From contig CADCJX010000018.1 in NCBI GenBank assembly GCA_902801885.1, positions 1-46,980 of the forward strand: 46,980 nt of DNA. Reading direction: 5' to 3'. Positions 7,578 through 14,783 of the stretch are shown one piece after another. The translations under genes and the position numbers were made by a program. The DNA is from an uncultured Bacteroidia bacterium (GTDB lineage Bacteria > Bacteroidota > Bacteroidia > Bacteroidales > UBA932). Below the pieces are notes generated by a model. The model ran no database searches. It worked only from the letters and a program-made list of their open reading frames with translations, and had not been told where the DNA came from. The stretch's first letter is position 1. Each line of letters opens with the position of its first letter.

Positions 7578-8654
7578 TTAGATTGACGGTGTTATCAAGA
7601 CTCTCCATACGCCAGCATCTCCAGTTGGTTCAATATAACCGTTTTCTTTCAAGCGGCCTATTAAGCGTTGGATAGCAGAATAATTGATTCCTAATTGTTC
7701 ATGAAGGCTTTCAATAGTAACCGAGGGTTGAGTCTGCATGATACGGAGCAACTTGGCGTAATTTGGTGTACGGAATTCGACTCTCTGCCCATCATACCAC
7801 CAAACGTTCTCATCTGGCTCGGTGATGAAGCGCACATCATTATAGATTTCCTCTGCTATCAAGCCTGAGAAGTATTTCGAGAATGGCCTGATAGAACTAA
7901 GTGAGGCATGGGCACCGACACTTGGTATGGAACCCACTTCAATGTCAGTTTGATGAAGGGCCTCCAGGTATTCATTCTTTCCACGGCTACGAACGACTAT
8001 CATCGGGTAATTATGACGCGCAAGAATATAGTTTACAAGAAGGCGAGCTATTCGCCCGTTTCCGTCCTCGAAGGGGTGAATCCTGATATAACGATAGTGA
8101 AACAGTGTAGCAAGTTCAACAGGGGATAGTTTCCCTTTTTTCTCTTCCTCATTGTACCAGTCCACAAGGTCTGCCATAAGAGCTGGAGTTTCTTCTGGAG
8201 AAGCATACTCAAACCTATCGCCATAACGGGTGATAACGCTATTAGGACGAGTCTTGTAACACCCTGCGTGGATTACATAACTAGTCTGTTGTCCTCCTGG
8301 CAGTTCACGATAGACCGTATAATCCTCTCGCAAAAGTGTTTTATGTAGCTGACGGACGAAGTTCTGTGTTAGAGGCATCTCTTTTAAGCGAGCCTGTTCC
8401 TGAATCATTTTGAGTCCGACATTGCTTGCTTTCATCTCCTCAAGGTCCTTCATTTCAGCTTCCCCAACGACCTTACCGAATAATAGCAGTAACTCAGTCT
8501 GACCATAAGACAGAGTATTGCCTTCGATGTGGTTACTGTTGAAGTTGAATTCAACTGTAAACTTCCGGCTGAGACGCTCCCGGTCTCGGTCGGAAAGAGG
8601 TTGAATATCGTTCCATGCAGCGATGGCTTTTCGGACAGTCAGGTACTTCATCAT
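7578..8654 (-). CDS. Fic-family protein (AMP-transferase type) with C-terminal winged HTH
   Basis: The 358-residue protein has the full Fic catalytic motif HPFEDGNGRIAR (193-204): His193 as base, Asp/Glu and Gly-Asn-Gly for nucleotide and Mg binding. An N-terminal inhibitory helix motif is visible as SNHIEGN (40-46), the class II type where the Glu blocks the active site until it moves. Residues about 295-350 form a winged HTH (TIESLHEQLGINYSAIQRLI), common in Fic proteins that control their own gene. Fic enzymes attach AMP or another nucleotide part to a protein hydroxyl group; the target is unknown. It stands alone between a terminator and the integrase, so it may be a host-fitness or self-regulated toxin-like cargo gene. 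Confidence 0.9.
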   Translation of the reverse strand: MMKYLTVRKAIAAWNDIQPLSDRDRERLSRKFTVEFNFNSNHIEGNTLSYGQTELLLLFGKVVGEAEMKDLEEMKASNVGLKMIQEQARLKEMPLTQNFVRQLHKTLLREDYTVYRELPGGQQTSYVIHAGCYKTRPNSVITRYGDRFEYASPEETPALMADLVDWYNEEEKKGKLSPVELATLFHYRYIRIHPFEDGNGRIARLLVNYILARHNYPMIVVRSRGKNEYLEALHQTDIEVGSIPSVGAHASLSSIRPFSKYFSGLIAEEIYNDVRFITEPDENVWWYDGQRVEFRTPNYAKLLRIMQTQPSVTIESLHEQLGINYSAIQRLIGRLKENGYIEPTGDAGVWRVLITPSI

Positions 8655-8673
8655 CGTAAATGTTTGCTAATTG

Positions 8674-8689
8674 GTGGTAAAGATACCAC
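8674..8689 (-). promoter_or_regulatory. Palindrome over the likely fic promoter
   Basis: A perfect 6-bp inverted repeat GTGGTA-AAGA-TACCAC (8674-8689) covers TATCTTTA on the reverse strand (8678-8685), one base off the TAnnTTTG box, about 23 bases before the fic start. It is a good candidate operator, perhaps for the HTH domain of the Fic protein itself. Confidence 0.5.
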
Positions 8690-8722
8690 TTTTTTGACAA
8701 CTTTTTATAAACTATATGATAA

Positions 8723-10051
8723 TTATTCCGACAGGTCAATATCTGTCTCCTCCGCCATCCTTGTCGTACTGAACTTTGCGAGGTAGTGCTTAGTTGTTTC
8801 GACAGACTGATGTCCTAATGCCTGGCTGATTATCTCAACTGATTTTCCTTTATCTAAAAGAGCCATAGCGAAACTGTGCCTTGCATGGTAACTAGTCATG
8901 TTTAACTGGCTTTCGGGCAGATTCAACTCTTTAGCTATAGCTTTCAGCGTATGATTAAATCTCTTTCTCTTTTGGGATAGATAGCTATTGAGGTCTTCTG
9001 GCAGTATCCGTTTTGTAATGATTGGCAGAACATAGTCCGAATAAAGCTTCGTGTTTGCCATAAACCAATCCAACTCTCTCTGAATACTCGGAACAACTAA
9101 AATCTCAAAATCTCCTTGAGTCTTAGATCGTCTATAGCGAAGCACTGATACTTCTTGACCTTCGGCAGTCGTTATTCGTTGAAAGTTACGAGTAGTTAAT
9201 TGAGCCATATCTTTCCAGTTGATTCCCATGCAATAAAAGGAAAACAAAAACAAATGTTTATCTCTTTCGTAATTTGGCCTTTCAAACTTATGGTTTGCCA
9301 ATAATTTCAAACTCTCTAGTGGCAAGAATTGATTTGTCTTCGTGAGCTTGGCCTGAGGTGGTTTGTATTTCCCATCATCAGCTCCATTGCTAAAGGGATA
9401 TTGATCACGAGTAACCACTTTATCTCGTATAGCAATGTTAAAGATTCTTTTTATAACACGAACCCTGATACTGATAGTCCCCGGCAGTGCGCCTTCGCTT
9501 CTGCAAAAACTGTCATAATTATCAAGATATTTAGGCGTTATTTCTTGAAATGTTCTTTTTGATAGAGAATGGTCAAACCTCTTCAGAGATAGAATTGTGT
9601 ACTTAACGGTATCTGCTGTTGAATATTGTCCTCTATCTCGATACTCCTTTTCTACGACATCTTCCGCAAAACGTAGGAATGTGTTTCTTTTGGGAGCATT
9701 AACAAAATCTGACCGGAATTGATCCATACTCCAGTCAATATGTTTTTCATTATAACTCTTCAGAATATCAGACGCTCTCCTCTCTAACTCAGCCAAAGCA
9801 TCATTTGCTTCTTTATTTGAGTATTCGACGATGCTCCCATCTTCTTCTTTTCTATAAATACTGAAAGACTTCACCCCCCTTCCTTGAACGAATCTTCCGC
9901 CCCCTTCCAAACTATCATCAAATTTTCCAGCATCGGATGAGAAACCTGTTGCAAAATATGAGCGTTTACCTCTATCGGATAGCATTAATAGTACCGGATG
10001 GTTTCCATCAGCATCTGTTGAACTCTTCAGAATTGTCCTTATCTTTGCCAT
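8723..10051 (-). CDS. Tyrosine recombinase/integrase of the element
   Basis: The 442-residue protein has an N-terminal arm-binding part (1-100), a core-binding helical domain (about 120-215) and a catalytic domain (about 240-430). Catalytic residues visible are His389 and Arg391 in SYHARHSF, His414 in LGHQS and the nucleophile Tyr423 in TTKHYL. The place of the first Arg of the R-H-R-H/W-Y set is occupied by Met275 (FYCMGINWKDMA), a variant I believe also occurs as FYLIGIN in other Bacteroidota integrases. It lies 138 bp from the tRNA-derived attachment site and reads away from it. It should integrate and, with a helper, excise the element. Three copies of an 11-bp repeat overlap its start codon. 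Confidence 0.9.
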   Translation of the reverse strand: MAKIRTILKSSTDADGNHPVLLMLSDRGKRSYFATGFSSDAGKFDDSLEGGGRFVQGRGVKSFSIYRKEEDGSIVEYSNKEANDALAELERRASDILKSYNEKHIDWSMDQFRSDFVNAPKRNTFLRFAEDVVEKEYRDRGQYSTADTVKYTILSLKRFDHSLSKRTFQEITPKYLDNYDSFCRSEGALPGTISIRVRVIKRIFNIAIRDKVVTRDQYPFSNGADDGKYKPPQAKLTKTNQFLPLESLKLLANHKFERPNYERDKHLFLFSFYCMGINWKDMAQLTTRNFQRITTAEGQEVSVLRYRRSKTQGDFEILVVPSIQRELDWFMANTKLYSDYVLPIITKRILPEDLNSYLSQKRKRFNHTLKAIAKELNLPESQLNMTSYHARHSFAMALLDKGKSVEIISQALGHQSVETTKHYLAKFSTTRMAEETDIDLSE

Positions 10052-10084
10052 TAGTCGCAGTATTAGTCGCAGTTTAGTCGCAGT
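10051..10084. repeat. Three copies of an 11-bp repeat at the integrase start
   Basis: TTAGTCGCAGT occurs at 10051-10061, 10063-10073 and 10074-10084, tandem apart from one base. The first copy abuts the start codon. On the integrase strand it reads ACTGCGACTAA. Likely roles are integrase or excisionase binding near the attachment site, or control of integrase expression. Confidence 0.7.
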
Positions 10085-10188
10085 TTTTGCTTCAAACTAG
10101 TTTAAAAGCCGTATAAACAAATCTGGCTTCCACCGCAACAAAGTTAATGAATTTCAATTAGAAAACAAATAAAATCAGAGACTCGTCC

Positions 10189-10235
10189 CTTGCTTGACAG
10201 GCAAGAGGTCGGCAGTTCAAATCTGCCAGTCCTCA
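10189..10235 (+). other. Attachment site: 3' half of a tRNA gene (Val-like, GAC)
   Basis: Anticodon arm CTTGC-TTGACAG-GCAAG (10189-10205), variable bases, T arm GGCAG-TTCAAAT-CTGCC, then GTCCTCA as the 3' acceptor strand. The partner acceptor strand TGAGGAC and a D arm are missing upstream, so this is not a whole tRNA gene. Loop bases 34-36 read GAC (Val). CCA is not encoded. Identity with a whole tRNA at the other end of the element would confirm the crossover. Confidence 0.75.
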
Positions 10236-10242
10236 CTCAGTG

Positions 10243-10280
10243 AAAAAGACACTTGCAGAAATGTGAGTGTCTTTTTTTTT
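10243..10280 (+). terminator. Terminator after the tRNA fragment
   Basis: An 11-bp perfect stem AAAAAGACACT / AGTGTCTTTTT (10243-10253 with 10266-10276) followed by more T. It fits the original terminator of the tRNA gene, and also ends the leftward-facing neighbourhood near the serine hydrolase stop. Confidence 0.75.
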
Positions 10281-10298
10281 ACGTCTACTTCAAAACCT

Positions 10299-11630
10299 TC
10301 ATTGCAGTTGGGCGATGATATCCTTCATGAGACGGTCGAAATCTATCATGTTGTCCGGGAGATGTGAACAGCTCAGGACGACTACGACAAGTTCCTTTGA
10401 AGGAATGATGTAGATCCTCTGGTCATCATGTCCGACGCAGGAGAAGAGATCTTCGGGGACATCGGTGAAAGACTTGTCCCGGTTAAGCCAGAACAATGCC
10501 CCGTAACCGTCCTTGCTGTCCGATGCAGGAGTGACACTATAGTCCACCCAGCCCTCCGGCAGGATCCGTTTCCCGTCTACACAGCCATCGTCCAGGTACA
10601 TCTGTCCGAATCGTGCGAAGTCACGTGCAGTAGCATACAAATAAGATGATGCCACCGGAGTGCCCGACATGTCGGATTCGAAATAAGGGTTATGAATGCG
10701 GAGGGGCGCGTAGAGACGGTCGTGAATGTAGCCGAGGAATGCTTCATCTGAATCGAACCGCCCTCGAAGCCAGCGCATTATGATGTTCGTACTGCCACTG
10801 GAATAGTACCAGTGTGTACCAGGCTCGAAACGCAGCGGTTTGGACTGGGCGAAACTGCCCATGTCCACCTCACGGTGCAGCATCAGGTTCACATCTGACC
10901 TGTTGCCGTAGTTCTCGTTCCATTCCAGGCCGCTCTGCATCTGCATAAGATCGTTCAAAGTAATATTCTTACGGTCATCCTGCTGCCATTCAGGGATGTC
11001 CAACGGGGCATAGATGTCCACCATCCCGTCACCGGACATAAGTCCAACTAAGGCATTGGTGAAACTCTTTGCCATGCTCCAGCTGAGCAGCCTGGTGTCA
11101 GGGCCTATACCAGCACCGTAACTTTCAGCCACCACACCTCCTCTGTGCAGAACGACAAAGGCGAATGGATAGCCGTTATAAGTCCGTTCATCGACCAGCG
11201 CCCGTGCAATCGGTTCCATCCTGGCAGCAAGGGTTGAATCACCTTGAGGCAGTGCAGGGCTGCCTTCTTCGTCTTTAGCCAACGGCCAGGGATGTGACAG
11301 CAGGGACTCCTTGCTGTCGCCGCGAAGCAAGGTTACACCGTAACCGTCGCGGAAGACGGCTTTGGATTTGCTCCAAAGGAAGCGGCTTGTCACTTCACGC
11401 TTTTCGAAATCCACTCGATTACTGGTGAACCGGATGAACGAAAAGTTCAAATCCAAAGCCTCAACTTCGGCCGGTTCCCTGCCGGAGATGAAGACAGCCG
11501 ATGCCAAGTTCTTTGCAGCATATCCCGTAATGATAGGCATAAGCCTGTTCAGGTACAGGCAGCCACCCAGCAAGGCTGTTGCAAATACAGCCAGCGTGAA
11601 ACGGCAAATCTTTCGTGCGGACTTTTTCAT
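10299..11630 (-). CDS. Serine hydrolase of the beta-lactamase/penicillin-binding family, lipoprotein
   Basis: The 443-residue protein starts with a basic segment and hydrophobic stretch ending in a lipobox-like LLGGC, so it is probably lipid-anchored. The class C beta-lactamase-like catalytic set is visible: SMAK (Ser-x-x-Lys, about residue 183), YSSGSTN as the Tyr-x-Asn-like motif, and a C-terminal region with GHDDQRIYIIPS in place of the KTG strand. Members of this family include esterases, D-amino peptidases and carboxypeptidases, so substrate cannot be given. It is the first chromosomal gene right of the element and is transcribed toward it, diverging from the ZIP transporter gene. Confidence 0.85.
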   Translation of the reverse strand: MKKSARKICRFTLAVFATALLGGCLYLNRLMPIITGYAAKNLASAVFISGREPAEVEALDLNFSFIRFTSNRVDFEKREVTSRFLWSKSKAVFRDGYGVTLLRGDSKESLLSHPWPLAKDEEGSPALPQGDSTLAARMEPIARALVDERTYNGYPFAFVVLHRGGVVAESYGAGIGPDTRLLSWSMAKSFTNALVGLMSGDGMVDIYAPLDIPEWQQDDRKNITLNDLMQMQSGLEWNENYGNRSDVNLMLHREVDMGSFAQSKPLRFEPGTHWYYSSGSTNIIMRWLRGRFDSDEAFLGYIHDRLYAPLRIHNPYFESDMSGTPVASSYLYATARDFARFGQMYLDDGCVDGKRILPEGWVDYSVTPASDSKDGYGALFWLNRDKSFTDVPEDLFSCVGHDDQRIYIIPSKELVVVVLSCSHLPDNMIDFDRLMKDIIAQLQ

Positions 11631-11699
11631 ATAGCTACGCGGTTTGGCAATAATCGATTATCCTTTTATGACATCAAAATCAAAGATAAGAAATTTGAT

Positions 11700-11707
11700 T
11701 ATCTTTG
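11700..11707 (+). promoter_or_regulatory. -7 box of the ZIP transporter gene
   Basis: TATCTTTG matches TAnnTTTG and lies 56 bases before the ATG at 11764. It falls inside the longer open frame that begins at 11644, which argues for the later start. Confidence 0.55.
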
Positions 11708-11763
11708 TCCTACGGACTGTTGGAAAATCTCCGGTTTGTTCCAGCAGCATTATAGCAAAGAGC

Positions 11764-12528
11764 ATGAATGCAATCTTGACAGCTTTGATGATTCCTTTCC
11801 TGGGTACGGCCCTGGGATCAGCTTTTGTGTTCTTCATGAAGAAGGACATGCCCGAAGGGCTCCAGAAAGCCCTCCTTGGTTTTGCATCAGGCGTCATGGT
11901 GGCAGCATCGGTTTGGTCGCTCATTATCCCTGCCATAGAGATGGGTTCAAGCAAGGCCTCGATCGTGCCGGTGACCATAGGCCTGCTGGCCGGGTTCGCA
12001 TTCCTGCTCCTCATTGATTATATTACCCCGCACATTCACCCTATGGGAGGCCCGGAAGGCCCTAAGAGCAAACTCTCAAGGACAACCATGCTGGCCCTGG
12101 CCGTTACCATCCATAATTTCCCGGAAGGCATGGCTGTGGGCGTGGCTGTGGCTGGAGCGATGACTTCCGACTTCAGCATGGCCGGCGCAATAGCCCTTTC
12201 TCTTGGAATAGCGATACAGAACGTTCCTGAAGGTGCAATCATTTCAATGCCACTGAGGGCAGCAGGCAACAGCCGTTGGAAATCTTTCCTGATCGGGAGC
12301 CTGAGCGGTATCGTGGAACCTGTCGGTGGGGCTTTGGTCCTTCTGCTGGCTTCCATTGCGACGGCTGCCATGCCCTATCTCCTGCCCTTTGCTGCCGGTG
12401 CAATGCTCTATGTAGTCATCGAGGAACTCATCCCTGAAGCCTCGCAAGGCGCTCACTCGAATCTCAGTACAATAGGATTCGCAATCGGATTTGCCCTGAT
12501 GATGGTCCTGGATGTCGTCATGGGATAG
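11764..12528 (+). CDS. ZIP-family divalent metal transporter
   Basis: A 254-residue membrane protein with about eight hydrophobic segments. The two ZIP metal-binding signatures are present: HNFPEGMAVG in TM4 and QNVPEGAIIS in TM5, and a loop with HIHPMGG between TM3 and TM4. ZIP proteins move zinc or iron into the cytoplasm; this GufA-like short type is the usual bacterial form. The start at 11764 (MNAILTALMIPFLG) begins right at the first membrane segment; an earlier in-frame ATG at 11644 would place a promoter box inside the coding region. It stands alone and converges on a lipoprotein gene. Confidence 0.9.
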   Translation: MNAILTALMIPFLGTALGSAFVFFMKKDMPEGLQKALLGFASGVMVAASVWSLIIPAIEMGSSKASIVPVTIGLLAGFAFLLLIDYITPHIHPMGGPEGPKSKLSRTTMLALAVTIHNFPEGMAVGVAVAGAMTSDFSMAGAIALSLGIAIQNVPEGAIISMPLRAAGNSRWKSFLIGSLSGIVEPVGGALVLLLASIATAAMPYLLPFAAGAMLYVVIEELIPEASQGAHSNLSTIGFAIGFALMMVLDVVMG

Positions 12529-12549
12529 AGTGCCAGGAACTGCAGCAGG

Positions 12550-12588
12550 CTGGTTGATCCCTTGAATGGCACCATTCCTACCAACCAG
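12550..12588. terminator. Nested hairpin between convergent genes
   Basis: CTGGTTG (12550-12556) pairs with CAACCAG (12582-12588), enclosing GAATGG-CA-CCATTC (12564-12577). There is no T run, so it may be a weak terminator or just an RNA 3' structure. Confidence 0.35.
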
Positions 12589-12596
12589 ATAAAATA

Positions 12597-13871
12597 CTAT
12601 AGCTGTTCCATTTCGACGACAAGGACCTTATCCCAGAAAGGAGTGAATCCTAAATAGACATGCCCGTCCTGGATCTGGATTCCTTCGGGCTCGAAATTAT
12701 ATTTCGGGTCGAGCAGTCCATTATTGATGAGTGCATCCTTATCGTCCTCTATGGACAGTTCAACATGCTGCATTCTGTAATTGCCATTGAAATCAAGTAC
12801 AGTGACCGCTACATCCTGTGCTCCCAAATGGAAATACACTAAGTCTTTGTACACGCAAAAGCCTTGCATTGGCCGTCTCGTGCCGTTGAAAGAGCCATTA
12901 TACTCTCCATCTTTTACCGAAAACACGGCAATTGGATCAAGGGTGGTAAGATCATGGGCTATTCTTGTGAATTTTACCGGACTACTATTGACAACTGTCC
13001 TTTTGAACTCAACCTCTTTCAGTGCAGCTTTCTTTGCCTCGCTCAATCTGTACACCCTCACAACACTATGGCAGAAGATCGCCAGAAGATCGTGCTTGTC
13101 ATCAACTGAGACATATCCACGCTCTTTGTCTCCATAGTAGTAAAGGTCAGAAAAATCCTCAGGGGTATAAGACTCTCCCGGTTTGAACTCTGACCTTACG
13201 ATAAGACGAGGGCCTTCATACCAATCGCTGTCGAAAGAAGAGAACCATACATAAATCTCCCCACCGGTCTCTTCGATGCTCATCGAGTCACCATGATCGC
13301 CTTTGGATACTTGCATTGCCGGGTCGATGCGTCCGTCCCTGTAAATCCTTTCAAAATATTGTTTGTTTTCAGTTCCAAGAGACACTGAAATGATGACAGA
13401 TCCGTCATCCAACATCTCAAAGACCTGCATCCCACGATTGTTGTTTGCAAAAAGATAAATCGAGTTGGGCTTCAAGGTCATTTTAGTATTCGGGAAAGGG
13501 ATATCACCAGAATCGTTGACAAAGACATTCACACTTGCTGAGATACCTTCCACTACTGCGTCAATTGCAGTATATCCTTTGGAAACAGGAACGAGGATTC
13601 CTTCTGAAGTGACCACGACAACAGATTCGTTGCGGGAAGAAACAGAAATCCCTTTGGACCGGTCATTAAAAGAGCACGGCTCCTTGCTGCCATCATTGTA
13701 GACTATCATCAGCGGAAGCTCGGCATTCTTTCCGACCGCAAGCGTAATGTCTCCTCCGGCAAACTCAAGGTTTGCAACCTGTCTGTCGTTATCATTATTG
13801 CATGCCGATAAAGTTGCAATCAGCAAAACCGCAGCAGTAATGACTACCCTTAATTCTCTTTTGAGGTCCAT
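12597..13871 (-). CDS. Surface lipoprotein with Ig-like domain and probable beta-propeller
   Basis: The 424-residue protein has a signal peptide ending in the lipobox LSAC (Cys24). Residues about 35-115 look like a BIG2-type Ig-like fold (strand pattern with GDITLAVGKNAELPL and GYTAIDAVVEGISASVNVFV). The rest (about 130-424) has repeating strand-rich units with Asp/Gly turns (DGSVIISVSL, DGHVYLGFTP), like a six-bladed propeller. No catalytic motif is seen. Such lipoproteins in Bacteroidota often face the cell surface and bind partners or glycans. A TATCTTTG box lies at 13889-13896, 18 bases before the start. Confidence 0.7.
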   Translation of the reverse strand: MDLKRELRVVITAAVLLIATLSACNNDNDRQVANLEFAGGDITLAVGKNAELPLMIVYNDGSKEPCSFNDRSKGISVSSRNESVVVVTSEGILVPVSKGYTAIDAVVEGISASVNVFVNDSGDIPFPNTKMTLKPNSIYLFANNNRGMQVFEMLDDGSVIISVSLGTENKQYFERIYRDGRIDPAMQVSKGDHGDSMSIEETGGEIYVWFSSFDSDWYEGPRLIVRSEFKPGESYTPEDFSDLYYYGDKERGYVSVDDKHDLLAIFCHSVVRVYRLSEAKKAALKEVEFKRTVVNSSPVKFTRIAHDLTTLDPIAVFSVKDGEYNGSFNGTRRPMQGFCVYKDLVYFHLGAQDVAVTVLDFNGNYRMQHVELSIEDDKDALINNGLLDPKYNFEPEGIQIQDGHVYLGFTPFWDKVLVVEMEQL

Positions 13872-13888
13872 TTAAATAAGTTAATTCA

Positions 13889-13896
13889 CAAAGATA
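13889..13896 (-). promoter_or_regulatory. -7 box of the lipoprotein gene
   Basis: TATCTTTG on the reverse strand, 17 bases before the ATG at 13871. No convincing -33 TTTG. The following 13900-14106 holds no gene that I can support. Confidence 0.5.
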
Positions 13897-14106
13897 CATC
13901 AAAAATGCAGTTTCATCACCTCACTGGAGGACGTCCAGCAACGATTGCCCCTTGATTCTGCCCTATCGCCCACCCAAGGTGGCTATGAAGTCATGTTTTA
14001 ACCGAATATGTGGCCAAAGGATAACCCGACATCAGCCATTATGGACAGGAACTGCTGCAGGTCGGGAATAATTGGTGGACATGAGGGACGAAAAAATACG
14101 AAAAAA

Positions 14107-14204
14107 GGGAAAGCTACGTACATCGCACCGCTACGACCTCCTACCCTTGCTGCCTTCCGGCCCTGGGGGGATTCAGAGGGAGCTGGTCGTGTACGACTTT
14201 CCCT
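14107..14204 (-). ncRNA. ffs: Signal recognition particle RNA, small bacterial type (4.5S)
   Basis: On the reverse strand the conserved SRP apical loop is present as GGGCCGGAAGGCAGCAAGGG, close to the E. coli GGTCCGGAAGGAAGCAGCC. The ends pair: GGGAAAG with CTTTCCC, then GTCGTAC and GACC with the opposite GTACG and GGTC. The length of about 98 nt fits the short hairpin form that binds Ffh to target membrane proteins. A run of T (14090-14106 region) follows the 3' end as terminator. A good promoter lies directly upstream. Confidence 0.95.
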
Positions 14205-14210
14205 AGGCTG

Positions 14211-14242
14211 CAAATATACTACTTTTCGTTGAAACTGTCAAA
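14211..14242 (-). promoter_or_regulatory. Promoter of the SRP RNA gene
   Basis: On the reverse strand TTTG (14239-14242), 20 bases, then TATATTTG (14211-14218): the full -33/-7 Bacteroidota consensus. The predicted RNA start is about 7 bases downstream. The -33 half lies inside the 3' end of the cytidine deaminase gene. Confidence 0.85.
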
Positions 14243-14701
14243 AATGAATGGGAGGATGTCGTCGACACGGTCAAAGACCCATGTTTTTTCCGTGCCGAAC
14301 ATGATGATCCTCATGGGTTTCCCATACAAAGTCTGGTACTCTGCCATCACCTGGCGGCATGCCCCGCAAGGAGAGCATGGAGTCGTGGCCACTCTCTGGT
14401 CGAAGCCCCCGACGATTGCGATTGAGACCATCGCCTTACCGGGATGATTGGCGCTGGCTGCGAACATGGCCGTCCTTTCGGCACAAAGGCCTGAGGGATA
14501 GGCAGCATTCTCCTGATTGGAACCACGGACGATCGTTCCGTCTTCAAGACGGACTGCAGCACCTACATTGAACCTGGAATACGGAGCATAGGAACCTTTC
14601 TGGGCTTCAAGGGCCTCCCTGACCAGTTCCTGATCATCCGAAGGCATTTCCCCGATGGATGAATATTCAGTGTAATTGATCTCTAGCTTTATTGGCTTCA
14701 T
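14219..14701 (-). CDS. cdd: Cytidine deaminase
   Basis: The 160-residue protein is of normal length for the homotetrameric type. The zinc and catalytic motifs are both present: CAERTAMF (Cys and the proton-shuttling Glu) and PCSPCGACRQ. It converts cytidine and deoxycytidine to uridine and deoxyuridine in pyrimidine salvage in the cytoplasm. N-terminal YAPYSRFNVGAA is the usual substrate-binding part. It diverges from mnmA; a TAACTTTG box on its strand lies at 14729-14736. Its last codons overlap the promoter of the SRP RNA. Confidence 0.95.
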   Translation of the reverse strand: MKPIKLEINYTEYSSIGEMPSDDQELVREALEAQKGSYAPYSRFNVGAAVRLEDGTIVRGSNQENAAYPSGLCAERTAMFAASANHPGKAMVSIAIVGGFDQRVATTPCSPCGACRQVMAEYQTLYGKPMRIIMFGTEKTWVFDRVDDILPFIFDSFNEK

Positions 14702-14767
14702 GGACGGCGTTATTTATGGTGGTATTTTCAAAGTTAGCAAAAAATTGTACAAGTTTGAGCGAATGAG

Positions 14768-14775
14768 TAAATTTG
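14768..14775 (+). promoter_or_regulatory. Likely -7 box of mnmA
   Basis: TAAATTTG, 8 bases before the ATG at 14784. If used, the transcript would start at or next to the start codon. No -33 TTTG at the expected distance, so moderate confidence only. Confidence 0.4.
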
Positions 14776-14783
14776 CGGCTGTT

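Larger units (their letters stand above)
1..10235. mobile_element. Right-hand part of an integrated mobile element (genomic island)
   Basis: The stretch ends on the right at a 3'-half copy of a tRNA gene (10189-10235), with a tyrosine integrase reading leftward just inside that end. It also holds a Fic protein, an excisionase-like HTH protein, three small unknown genes, a sigma/anti-sigma-like/CHAT unit and a broken DExH ATPase gene. It is visibly richer in A+T than the DNA to its right. Integration into the 3' end of a tRNA gene leaves an intact tRNA at one end and a 3' fragment at the other, so the intact tRNA and the left end should lie beyond position 1. I see no conjugation, relaxase or capsid genes in view, so the kind of element is unknown. 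Confidence 0.75.

Noticed and set aside
10165-10235. Complete tRNA gene
   Set aside because: No 5' acceptor strand TGAGGAC and no D arm upstream; only the 3' half is present.
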